Below, one piece after another: positions 42,066 to 50,144 of a stretch of DNA of 52,766 nt (position 1 is the stretch's first letter; the number at the start of each line of letters is the position of its first letter). The notes under the pieces are model-generated. The model did no database searches. It was not told the DNA's origin and saw nothing but the letters and a program-made list of their open reading frames with translations. The position numbers and the translations under genes were made by a program. The DNA is from Synergistaceae bacterium (GTDB lineage Bacteria; Synergistota; Synergistia; Synergistales; Aminobacteriaceae), in contig JAISLU010000082.1 of NCBI GenBank assembly GCA_031277095.1, forward strand, positions 1 to 52,766. Direction: 5' to 3'.

Positions 42066-42144
42066 TGATGTATAATGCGGTCGTAGGCACCTCCGAAAGG
42101 AGCCTTTCACGTTGCAAGAATTTTATATATATCGAGGTCATAAT

Positions 42145-43017
42145 ATGAGCATAACAATAAAAACCATGAGCTTGAAAAACAGGGGCCTGAACATGAGACC
42201 AAGCATGAGATTGAGCATGAAACCGAGCATGGGCTTGAATAGGGGAACGCAAACGGCCGCGAAGAAGGGGATCGTGTGCGCGCTTTTGGCGGCGGCGGTG
42301 TTTTTTGCGGCCTTTCCGGCTTTCGGCGCCAGCATCGAGGAGAGGATACTCAACGCCTGGACCCGGAAGGGAGAATACAACGAGGGCTCCGGCCTCCAGT
42401 CCGTCGCCCTGAAGGTGACGTACTACTCGGCGGAGTACATCGAGGCCCTGGTGCGCTCGGAGGCGGAAAAGAACCTCTGGACCAAGGACGAAGAGGAGAG
42501 ATACAAGTATAACCTTCTGAAAACGCTGAACTTGGAGGAGTGCATCGCCTTTCACGTGGACTTCAACACCTCGGGAACCCCGGTGTTTTTGCAGCCTTTC
42601 GGCCGTCATCTCAAACTTTACGCCGGCAAAAAAATTCTCGAGCCGGTGGACTACGACAAACGCTTCAACTTCAAATTGCAGGGGCAGCGCGACGGGATGA
42701 TCTGGTTTCCCCGCTACGACGAAAAAACGGGAAAAAACCTGCTGGAGGGAGTCAAAGAACTTCGTCTGCTCATCAGCGGCTCCATCAGCCAGGCCACCAC
42801 TAAAACGGGGGACATCCGTTTCGTGTGGAACATCACCGGGGACGATCCCTCCACATTGAACGCGGGAACGGCCGCGAGCCGACTGGAGCTGGATCGCCTC
42901 ATCAAGCGCCTGGAAAAACTGAGCGCGGAAAAATCTGCGCTCCAGCAGCAGATGGACGCCATCGACAAAGAACTGTCGGAAATCGACAACCGTGTAGACG
43001 AGTTGCAGCGACAATAA
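42145..43017 (+). CDS. Exported coiled-coil protein of unknown function
   Basis: This product of about 290 residues begins with a Met/Arg/Lys/Asn-rich, internally repetitive segment (MRPSMRLSMKPSMGLN), then a signal-like stretch (GIVCALLAAAVFFAAFPAFGA). The mature domain includes a conserved-looking beta region (VALKVTYYSAEYIEALVRSE, GKKILEPVDYDKRFNFKLQG) and ends in a heptad-like coiled coil (LIKRLEKLSAEKSALQQQMD). GAGGT lies upstream of the ATG, but the many early ATGs leave the start uncertain. It follows flhB directly and may be an envelope protein; no family is recognised. Confidence 0.7.
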   Translation: MSITIKTMSLKNRGLNMRPSMRLSMKPSMGLNRGTQTAAKKGIVCALLAAAVFFAAFPAFGASIEERILNAWTRKGEYNEGSGLQSVALKVTYYSAEYIEALVRSEAEKNLWTKDEEERYKYNLLKTLNLEECIAFHVDFNTSGTPVFLQPFGRHLKLYAGKKILEPVDYDKRFNFKLQGQRDGMIWFPRYDEKTGKNLLEGVKELRLLISGSISQATTKTGDIRFVWNITGDDPSTLNAGTAASRLELDRLIKRLEKLSAEKSALQQQMDAIDKELSEIDNRVDELQRQ

Positions 43018-43072
43018 AAAAGAAAAAGAATAAAGATCGGAGATCAAAGCAGAAATCAGGGAGGAAATTTCG

Positions 43073-43903
43073 ATGAGGAGACATCAAAACCGGACTAAGA
43101 AAGCTCACTGTGTTTTCAAGTTGGGGAGTTGGGCGATAATTGCGACAATGTCCCTATTGTTGTTCGTCTGCCCGGGAACGGCGGGGGAGCCTCTGCTTGT
43201 GGTCCAGCCATCCTACGTAGGGATGCAATTTTACGTTTCTCAGCCTTACGGTCTGCCCCCTCATTGGTACACTACCTTCGACGGGTACCCTGTGTGGAGG
43301 AATGCCGAGGGTATATGGCTTTACGGGTCTTTCTCCGGCTCGGAACTGATTCCTACCCAGTATATCGTCGGCTCTGTTGTCCCGTCTATAGTGGGATTGA
43401 TCCCCTACGTGCCCGCCCAGGCGGTGCCTGTTCAGGTAGCGCCTGTCCAGGCCGCGCCGGTTCAGGTGGCACCTGTTCAGGTTGTCACCGCTCCAACGGT
43501 GGTCGCCGCGCCGGTGCCTCAGCCGGTGGTGGCCGCGCCGGTTTACGCCGTGCCCGAGTGGGCGCTCAACCCTCATTTCATGGTCCTGGGCACGTGGTGC
43601 GGGAACGTGGACCGCGTGGGGATACTGCACAAACCCGCCGTTCCCATAGCCTGGAAGGGACATTCCCCCCGGGTGATCTACGCTTGGACCGGAACGACGT
43701 GGTATCAGATGGTGGCCCGCGACGGCGAGAGGCCGGGGGACGTTTTGAGGAACAACCTGTACCTCCTGACCCGTTTGGTGAATCGCAACTGCGCTCCCGC
43801 CTGGGGCGTGCCCGACGCTTTGTTGCTGGCCAATCAAACGGCGCAGTGGGGTTATACCTGGATGGGAAACGTCACTCCCGCGCTGCCGCCTTTTTGTTAT
43901 TGA
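43073..43903 (+). CDS. Exported protein with a Val-Pro-Val-Gln repeat spacer
   Basis: This 276-residue protein has an N-terminal membrane/signal segment (WAIIATMSLLLFVCPGTAG), a Tyr/Trp-rich first domain (SQPYGLPPHWYTTFDGYPVW, AEGIWLYGSFSGSELIP), a flexible spacer of V(P/A)PVQ(V/A) repeats near residues 115-145, and a second Trp-rich domain (WAWTGTTWYQMVARDGERPG-like). GGGAGGAAA precedes the ATG. The two halves on a flexible linker suggest a surface or periplasmic protein with binding modules. I do not recognise the family. It lies between the coiled-coil gene and pfkA. Confidence 0.72.
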   Translation: MRRHQNRTKKAHCVFKLGSWAIIATMSLLLFVCPGTAGEPLLVVQPSYVGMQFYVSQPYGLPPHWYTTFDGYPVWRNAEGIWLYGSFSGSELIPTQYIVGSVVPSIVGLIPYVPAQAVPVQVAPVQAAPVQVAPVQVVTAPTVVAAPVPQPVVAAPVYAVPEWALNPHFMVLGTWCGNVDRVGILHKPAVPIAWKGHSPRVIYAWTGTTWYQMVARDGERPGDVLRNNLYLLTRLVNRNCAPAWGVPDALLLANQTAQWGYTWMGNVTPALPPFCY

Positions 43904-43934
43904 CGAAGTAGTAGTATAAGGGAGAGGGTATCGA

Positions 43935-44891
43935 ATGCAAAGGATCGCGGTGCTGACCAGCGGAGGGGACTCTCCGGGGATGAACGCGGCCATCAGGGCC
44001 GTGACGAGGACCTGTCTCTTCAACGGGAAGGAGTGCATCGGAGTTCTCCGGGGCTACGAAGGGCTCATCGACGGCGACTACGTTCCTCTGGATAGAGCGG
44101 CTGTAGGGGGAATCCTCCACAGAGGCGGGACGATCTTGAAGACCGCCCGCAGCGAGCGTTTCAAAACGGAGGAGGGGCGGGCGGCGGCCCTGTCCAAGAT
44201 GCGGGACGCCGACATCGAGGGGCTGGTGGTGATCGGAGGCGACGGCTCCTTTCATGGGGCGAAGTTGCTCCACGACATGGGGATGCCCACCATCGGCATT
44301 CCAGGAACCATCGACAACGACGTGGCGGGCACGGACGAGACCATCGGCTTCGACACGGCGGTGAACACGGCCCTGGAGGCGGTGATGCGCCTGCGGGACA
44401 CGGCGTCCAGCCACGACCGTCTTTTCATCGTGGAGGTCATGGGCCGCAACGCGGGTTTTCTGGCTCTGGAGGTCGCGGTGGCCGCGGGGGCGGAGTACGT
44501 GGTGGTTCCCGAGCTGCCCCTGAGCATCGGAAATCTTTGCCAAAAACTTCGGACGTCCCACGAAAACAAGAAGAGCCACACCCTGATCATCCTCGCCGAG
44601 GGCGTCATGACGGCCAACGAAATGAAGGACAAGCTGCAGGACACGGGCGGCTATGACGCGCGGGTAACGGTGCTGGGGTACATTCAGCGGGGGGGGAGCC
44701 CCACCTCTTTCGACGCGATTCTCGCGTCCCGGATGGGAGCTTACGCTGCCGAGTCTCTTTTTATAGGAAAAAGCGGTTTCATGGTCGGCAATGTAAACCA
44801 TAGAATGGTATTGAGCGACCTGGAAAGAGCCTGGTCCGAGCAGAAGTACTTGAGCCCCGAAATGTTGGGCCTTGTGGAAAAATTGAACTGA
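43935..44891 (+). CDS. pfkA: ATP-dependent 6-phosphofructokinase
   Basis: This 318-residue cytoplasmic enzyme phosphorylates fructose 6-phosphate in glycolysis. It has TSGGDSPGMNAAIRAV, the nucleotide loop IGGDGSFHGA, the catalytic PGTIDNDVAGTDETIGFDTA, VMGRNAGFLAL and YIQRGGSPTSFDAILASRMG. The Gly residues in GGDGS and PGTIDND are those of the ATP-using type; pyrophosphate-dependent enzymes have Asp and Lys there. The length equals the E. coli enzyme. GGGAGAGGG precedes the ATG. Ten bases separate it from the next gene, so they are probably co-transcribed. Confidence 0.96.
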   Translation: MQRIAVLTSGGDSPGMNAAIRAVTRTCLFNGKECIGVLRGYEGLIDGDYVPLDRAAVGGILHRGGTILKTARSERFKTEEGRAAALSKMRDADIEGLVVIGGDGSFHGAKLLHDMGMPTIGIPGTIDNDVAGTDETIGFDTAVNTALEAVMRLRDTASSHDRLFIVEVMGRNAGFLALEVAVAAGAEYVVVPELPLSIGNLCQKLRTSHENKKSHTLIILAEGVMTANEMKDKLQDTGGYDARVTVLGYIQRGGSPTSFDAILASRMGAYAAESLFIGKSGFMVGNVNHRMVLSDLERAWSEQKYLSPEMLGLVEKLN

Positions 44892-44901
44892 AGCGACGAC
44901 G

Positions 44902-45750
44902 ATGGATTTCGATGCGCTGCAGCGTATTGTCGCGTCCGACGCCAGGGCGCGCGGAGCTTCGGTTTTATGTCGACCCGCCTTCTGGGACAACGCGCTGCAG
45001 CTCTTTCTAAAAGCCTCTCACATTTTCATCGTCACGGGGTTTTACATCCAAAAAGCCTGCGCGCCGGAGACGGACGGCCCTCCGGGTGCCGTCGTCTTGG
45101 GCCGGGCGCTGGAAAAAGTGGGCAAACAGATCGTTCTCCTGACCGACCCGCGAAATTACACCGCCGTCAATGCCTGCTCCCGAAGCGTGGAGGGCCCCGT
45201 GGTTGCGTGTTCCGACGATCCCGCCAAAGTGCGGTTGGACACGGATTTGCTGGTTTTTATCGAGCGTCCGGGGCGGGCATCTGACGGCCGTTATTACAAT
45301 ATGAAAGGTGTGGATATCGGGGACGTGGTCGTTCCCCTGGACGATATCGCCGAGCCGACTATGGCGCGGGGCATTCCCGTGTTGGGTATCGGAGACGGCG
45401 GCAACGAGGCGGGAATGGGACTTTTTTACCACGAGCTGGCCCAGCTTATGCCCCACTACGCGCCCTGCCTTTCGAGAGTTTCCGCGGACGTTTGTTTGCC
45501 CGTGGACATATCGAATTGGGGAGGATACGCGCTGGCGGCTCTTCTGTCGAGTTTTTACCGCCGGTGGGTGGGGTTGGATCCGGGGGAAGAGGCGTCGATG
45601 CTGAAAGCTCTCGTGAATGCTGGAGCCGTCGACGGGATCAAAGGAACTCAAAGCATGTCCGTGGACGGGGTGCCGGTGGATGGGCCGGGGGGATTGGACG
45701 AAACGGCACTTTACCTGAAAAACTGGTATTTTGGGAGTTTTAAGGTATAA
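44902..45750 (+). CDS. D-glutamate cyclase-like protein (DUF4392)
   Basis: This 282-residue protein matches the DUF4392 family, whose mammalian member converts D-glutamate to 5-oxo-D-proline. The N-terminal PETDGPPGAVVLGRALEKVG block, the central VDIGDVVVPLDDI, and GIGDGGNEAGMGLFY are visible. In bacteria it may deal with surplus D-glutamate from cell-wall turnover. It follows pfkA within ten bases and overlaps the next gene by one base (TAATG), so it lies in a three-gene operon. Confidence 0.85.
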   Translation: MDFDALQRIVASDARARGASVLCRPAFWDNALQLFLKASHIFIVTGFYIQKACAPETDGPPGAVVLGRALEKVGKQIVLLTDPRNYTAVNACSRSVEGPVVACSDDPAKVRLDTDLLVFIERPGRASDGRYYNMKGVDIGDVVVPLDDIAEPTMARGIPVLGIGDGGNEAGMGLFYHELAQLMPHYAPCLSRVSADVCLPVDISNWGGYALAALLSSFYRRWVGLDPGEEASMLKALVNAGAVDGIKGTQSMSVDGVPVDGPGGLDETALYLKNWYFGSFKV

Positions 45751-46184
45751 TGTCGAAGAAAAGAAAGCCCTTTTTACTGATTGTAGTTCTTTTTGCGACG
45801 GTTTTACTGCTCCTTTCTTTTTGGGTTATTCGTCAAAACAATAAATCGAACGAGTCCTTGATGATCCACAACGTGACCGTGAGTACCGAACTGGACGACA
45901 AGCTGCGCCTCACGGGAACCGTCTCCAGGTTTCCCTACGGGTCGAGGCAGATTTTTTTGCGTTTCGACTACAGCAAGGCCGCCCAGGACGGCGAAGTGAA
46001 GATTCATTGGTCTATGGAGGAAAAAGTCGTTCAAGCGGATACTTACAAGTTGTTCACGTCATCGGGATCTAAAATTTATTGCCTGGTTCGAGAAAACGGT
46101 CAGCCTTTGCCCAGAGGACCTTATTCGATATGTATCTTGAACAATTCTGAACATCTCTTCGATTTTCGGTTCGAAATTTACTGA
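45750..46184 (+). CDS. Membrane-anchored protein of unknown function
   Basis: This 144-residue product has a basic start and one helix (FLLIVVLFATVLLLLSFWVI), followed by a predicted beta-sandwich-like domain (VTVSTELDDKLRLTGTVSRF, QIFLRFDYSKAAQDGEVKIH, PYSICILNNSEHLFDFRFEI). I do not recognise a family. Its ATG overlaps the stop of the D-glutamate-cyclase-like gene, which indicates coupling. The last five codons form the first unit of a 15 bp tandem repeat that continues for 90 bp beyond the stop. Confidence 0.7.
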   Translation: MSKKRKPFLLIVVLFATVLLLLSFWVIRQNNKSNESLMIHNVTVSTELDDKLRLTGTVSRFPYGSRQIFLRFDYSKAAQDGEVKIHWSMEEKVVQADTYKLFTSSGSKIYCLVRENGQPLPRGPYSICILNNSEHLFDFRFEIY

Positions 46185-46274
46185 TACAAAATTTACGGAT
46201 ACAAAATTTGCGGGTTCGATATTTACTGATTTAAAATTTATTGATTTTATATTCACAGATTTTAAATTTACAGC
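46170..46274. repeat. Seven-copy 15 bp tandem repeat
   Basis: Seven consecutive 15 bp units, such as TTCGAAATTTACTGA, TACAAAATTTACGGA and TTTAAAATTTATTGA, share the core AAATTTA or a close variant. The array begins in the last codons of the membrane-anchored protein and runs into the intergenic space. On the minus strand it reads as five-residue repeats (NFKSV, NIEPA, NFVSV) without a convincing gene. It is AT-rich and may be a regulatory or slippage-prone tract. Confidence 0.85.
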
Positions 46275-46394
46275 ACGAATTCATTTTCAAGCCGAAACTT
46301 TTTGGCAGTGCGTGGATTCTAAAATTCCCAAAGGAGCCGCTGATTCTATGTCGGGCGCGCCCCAATAAATGTTCTCAGAGGTGAAAGTATCAAA

Positions 46395-48293
46395 ATGGCA
46401 AAAGCGAAAGAAACAGAAGCGGCTCCCAAAAGGCGTGGGAGAGCGGCCGCGGTGGTCGATGAGGAAGAGACGAAGGCGCCGGTTAAAGAAACGGAAAAAA
46501 CTGCGGAAGCTCCCACCCGAACCCGAAGGACCCGCGCAACGCGGGACTCGAAAGAAGCGCAACCCGAACCCCAGGCCGCCTCGGCCCGATCCCGGACCGA
46601 AACAAAAACTCGAACGCGGCGAACTCGCGCGGCCGACTCCTTACCCCTTCCCCTGCCGCCCTCCGAAAATGATTCTCCGCCGCCTGCCGAGACCGTTCCG
46701 GTTGTCGAGAAAATCGACGCCACCCCAAGCGCAACAGCCCCGAGAGACGCGTCCCCAAGGGGCGCGGCCCCAAGAAGCGCAGCCCCAAGCGTGAAACCTT
46801 CCGCGGAAACTTCAGTAGAACCTCCAATTGAAACTCCAGTTGAACCTCCAGTTGAACCTCCCGCAGAAGCAGCCGTTTCAGCGGTTCCTGCAGTGTCTTC
46901 GGCGGAGGCTTCGCTGGAGATTAGGGGGGAAATTTTAGGAGAAATTGCAACGACAACTTCCAGTGACACGGCGCCGTCCATCGTAACGGCCACAGAGCCC
47001 GTAATCGGCACGCCTGCGCCGGAGGTCTACTCTCCCCCGAAGCCCAAACATTCTTACGGGTATCTTGCCTCCTTGACTTTGACGGACCTCCGTAAAATAG
47101 GCAAAGAGCTGGGCGTCTCCGGGGCTACGCTGCTCCGCAAGGACGACCTCATCATCTCCGTCCTGAAAGCCCAGGCCGAGAGCATGAACTACAAATTCGG
47201 AGGGGGCACCCTGGAAATCCTGCCCGAGGGCTTCGGCTTTTTGCGCCCCAAGGGTATGCTGCCCACGGACAACGACGTCTATCTGTCCGTTTCCCAGATC
47301 CGGCGCTTCGGGCTGCGCAACGGAGACGTGATATGGGGCCTCATACGCCCGCCCCGGGAGCAGGAACATTACGAGGCCCTGCTGCGAGTGGAGACGGTCA
47401 ATTTTTCGGACCCCGAACACTCCCGCAGACGGGCTCAGTTCGGTCAGTTGACGCCCATTTTCCCCAACACGAAGATGAACCTGGAAACAGGAGCCAAGGA
47501 ATTGGCCACTCGCCTTGTGGACATGTTCGCCCCCATAGGGATGGGGCAGCGCGCCTTGATCGTGTCTCCGCCCAAGGCGGGGAAAACCACGCTCTTGAAG
47601 CGCATCGCGGGGGCGATTTCCTTCAACTGCCCCGACGTCATTTTGATGGCTCTTTTGATCGACGAACGCCCGGAGGAAGTTACGGACATCTCCCGTTCCG
47701 TGGACGGAGAGGTCATCGCGTCCACCTTCGACCGCCCGGCCGACGAACACATTCGCGTGGCCAACCTGGCCCTCGAAAAGGCCAAACGCCTGGCGGAGGC
47801 CAAGCGCGACGTCGTCATTCTACTGGACTCCATCACGCGCCTGGCCCGCGCTTCGAACCTCACGGTTCCCCCCTCGGGCCGAACCCTCTCGGGAGGACTG
47901 GACCCGTCGGGCCTGTACTTCCCCAAACGCTTTTTCGGAGCGGCACGGAACTTCGAGGAAGGCGGAAGCCTCACCATTATCGGCACGGCCCTGACGGACA
48001 CGGGCAGCAGGATGGACGACGTCATTTACGAGGAGTTCAAAGGGACCGGCAACATGGAGTTGCATTTGTCCCGCAAGCTGGCCGAGCAGCGCATTTTCCC
48101 GGCCATCGACATCACCCGCTCCGGCACCCGGCGGGAAGAACTGCTGATCCCCGAGGACGAGCTGGCCCGGCTGTGGGTACTTCGCAAACGCATCGTGGGC
48201 GTGGACGAGGCCGGGGCGCTGAACCTGATTCTCGACAAACTGCGTCAGACCCCCACCAACAAGGACTTTTTGATGTCTATCAAACTTCCTTAA
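46395..48293 (+). CDS. rho: Transcription termination factor Rho
   Basis: This 632-residue hexameric RNA helicase stops untranslated transcripts. The core is complete: Rho N-terminal domain from about 215 ([15 protein letters not shown]), RNA-binding cold-shock-like domain ([16 protein letters not shown]), Walker A ([12 protein letters not shown]), Walker B ([14 protein letters not shown]) and the Q/R-loop segments ([29 protein letters not shown]). Before it lies a 210-residue low-complexity extension, first Lys/Arg/Glu-rich, then Pro/Val/Glu-rich with repeats such as [27 protein letters not shown] precedes the ATG. Such extensions are known from high-GC Actinobacteria and some anaerobes and can add RNA binding. 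Confidence 0.96.
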   Translation: MAKAKETEAAPKRRGRAAAVVDEEETKAPVKETEKTAEAPTRTRRTRATRDSKEAQPEPQAASARSRTETKTRTRRTRAADSLPLPLPPSENDSPPPAETVPVVEKIDATPSATAPRDASPRGAAPRSAAPSVKPSAETSVEPPIETPVEPPVEPPAEAAVSAVPAVSSAEASLEIRGEILGEIATTTSSDTAPSIVTATEPVIGTPAPEVYSPPKPKHSYGYLASLTLTDLRKIGKELGVSGATLLRKDDLIISVLKAQAESMNYKFGGGTLEILPEGFGFLRPKGMLPTDNDVYLSVSQIRRFGLRNGDVIWGLIRPPREQEHYEALLRVETVNFSDPEHSRRRAQFGQLTPIFPNTKMNLETGAKELATRLVDMFAPIGMGQRALIVSPPKAGKTTLLKRIAGAISFNCPDVILMALLIDERPEEVTDISRSVDGEVIASTFDRPADEHIRVANLALEKAKRLAEAKRDVVILLDSITRLARASNLTVPPSGRTLSGGLDPSGLYFPKRFFGAARNFEEGGSLTIIGTALTDTGSRMDDVIYEEFKGTGNMELHLSRKLAEQRIFPAIDITRSGTRREELLIPEDELARLWVLRKRIVGVDEAGALNLILDKLRQTPTNKDFLMSIKLP

Positions 48294-48348
48294 CCAAAAA
48301 AATAAAAGCAGCTCAACAGCGCAGTTCAAATAGCGCAGTTCAAATAGC

Positions 48349-48382
48349 ATGGGAGGCCGCCTCTAAACCAGCGGCCTCCCAT
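48349..48382. terminator. Bidirectional terminator between rho and aldA
   Basis: ATGGGAGGCCGC (48349-48360) pairs perfectly with GCGGCCTCCCAT (48371-48382) around a 10-base loop. It lies between convergent genes and can serve both strands, although T-tracts are short. Just before it AGCGCAGTTCAAAT is repeated twice in tandem (48318-48345). Confidence 0.75.
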
Positions 48383-48401
48383 TTATGGATTAAAAACCGA
48401 T

Positions 48402-49835
48402 CTAATAACGGATATAGGCGACTTGGGACTGGAGGTATTCGTAGAGCCCGTGCTTGCCGTCCGCGCCGCCGATGCCGGATTTGCGCCAGCCCGCGTGGAA
48501 GCCCTGGATGCCCTCGAAATGTTCGCGGTTCACGTAGGTCTCCCCGAAATTCAGATCTTTGAGTGCCCGCATGACCGTGCTGACGTTGGTGGTGAACACG
48601 GAGGACGTCAGACCGTACTCGCAGTCGTTGGCCAAAGAGATGGCCTCCTCATATTCCGTGAAGGGCAGGATCGGTATAACGGGGCCGAAAATCTCCTTTT
48701 GCACGATTTCCGAGTCCTGCTTGCAGCCGGTGAGGACCGTGGGCTCGTAGAAGTACCCCGTCTTCGTGTCGGCGATTTTGCCGCCCGTCACCGCTTTGCC
48801 GCCCGCCGTCACCGCCCGCCGGACCATGTCGTCGATTTTCTTCAATTGGTTTTTGTCGATCTGCGAACTCATGTTGGGGGCGGGGTCGGCGAAGGGGTCG
48901 CCGTAGGTGACGGCCTGCATCGCTTTCGTGAACTTGTCCAGGAACGCATCATAGATGCTTTTGTGGACGTAGGCCCTCTCCGCGCAGTTGCAGACCTGCC
49001 CGCTGAAGATCACCCGGGAGTCGGCGATGCCCTTGACCGCGACATCCAGGTCGGCGTCGGGGAAGACGATGGCCGGCGCTTTGCCTCCCAGTTCCAGAGA
49101 CACTTTCATCACCTTGTCGGCGGAGGCGCGAATGATCTCCTGTCCCGCTTCCACGCTGCCCGTCAGCGACACCATACTCGTCGCGGGGTGGGTCACCAGG
49201 GCGTTGCCCAAGGTCTGTCCCGCGCCGGAGACGAAATTCACCACGCCCTTCGGCAAGTCCAGGGCGGCCAGCATACGGGCGAATTCAAAGGTGGTGCAGG
49301 GGGTCAGGCTGCTGGGTTTCACCGCAAGGGTACACCCCGTCAAAAGGGCCGGAGCCACTTTGCGGGCCATGACGAAAAAGGGGAAATTCCAGGGACAGAT
49401 CCCCACGGTCACGCCAATGGGCTTCTGGAAGAGAAAGATGTTCTCGTTGGCGCTGTCGCTCTGGATGATCTCGCCCTCGTAGTTCCGGGCCCAACCGGCG
49501 TAATAGTCGAAATACTCCGCCGTGACGTCGATCTCCACCTGAGCCAGGGGCAATATCTTGGCCTGCTCCGAGGCGAGGAGACGGGCCAGTTCCACCCGCC
49601 GTCCCCTGATGGCGTTGGCCATTTTTTTCAGATAAGCGCCCCGATCCGCCGCTGTCCTCGCCGCCCAGGCTCCCTGAGCTTTCTGCGCCGCCTCCAAAGC
49701 ATCGGCGGCGTCTTGCGCGTTTCCTTTCGGAGCGCGGGCGATGATTTCTCCCGTGTAGGGGTTCTCCACCTCGATCCATTCGGAAGAATGAGAGTTGACC
49801 AAAGCGCCGTTGATAAATTGCTGGTAGGTTTCCAT
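48402..49835 (-). CDS. aldA: NAD-dependent aldehyde dehydrogenase, AldA-like
   Basis: This 477-residue enzyme is close to lactaldehyde/glycolaldehyde dehydrogenase AldA of E. coli in length and pattern. It has the start TYQQFINGALV, the NAD-site block GICPWNFPFFVMARKVAPAL, the general-base Glu region SLELGGKAPAIV and the catalytic cysteine in GQVCNCAERAYVH. The C-terminus has GWRKSGIGGADGKHGLYEYL. I start at the ATG at 49835 with GAGGGA upstream. It would oxidise lactaldehyde or related short aldehydes from sugar breakdown. It is transcribed convergently to rho. Confidence 0.9.
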   Translation of the reverse strand: METYQQFINGALVNSHSSEWIEVENPYTGEIIARAPKGNAQDAADALEAAQKAQGAWAARTAADRGAYLKKMANAIRGRRVELARLLASEQAKILPLAQVEIDVTAEYFDYYAGWARNYEGEIIQSDSANENIFLFQKPIGVTVGICPWNFPFFVMARKVAPALLTGCTLAVKPSSLTPCTTFEFARMLAALDLPKGVVNFVSGAGQTLGNALVTHPATSMVSLTGSVEAGQEIIRASADKVMKVSLELGGKAPAIVFPDADLDVAVKGIADSRVIFSGQVCNCAERAYVHKSIYDAFLDKFTKAMQAVTYGDPFADPAPNMSSQIDKNQLKKIDDMVRRAVTAGGKAVTGGKIADTKTGYFYEPTVLTGCKQDSEIVQKEIFGPVIPILPFTEYEEAISLANDCEYGLTSSVFTTNVSTVMRALKDLNFGETYVNREHFEGIQGFHAGWRKSGIGGADGKHGLYEYLQSQVAYIRY

Positions 49836-50144
49836 GAAAATCCCTCCTCTTTTTGTGTTCGTTTTCTGTCCGCTTTTAGTCCTCACCGACAAATACAACT
49901 CTGCATTGACTTTTCGCCTTTTTGCCTTTTTGTCGAATCGCATTCATTGTTGTACAGATCATTATAACAATTAATGAATTGAAAAAAATTGATGAATTGG
50001 AAAAAATGAAAGCGCAAAGACCCGATATCTGATAAAGTGATTTTGTAGTTGAGATGGAAGGGTATGTGAAATGGTATGTGAGATAGAGGGACATTAAATA
50101 GAGGGATATGAGATGGATGGATGCAAGATGGATGGATATACAGG

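Noticed and set aside
42071-42076. TATAAT after flhB as a promoter for the following gene
   Set aside because: No -35 or extended -10 feature accompanies it, and it lies only a few bases after flhB; kept out of the features.
46170-46274. 15 bp array as a CRISPR
   Set aside because: The units are contiguous with no spacers, and no cas genes are present in the window.
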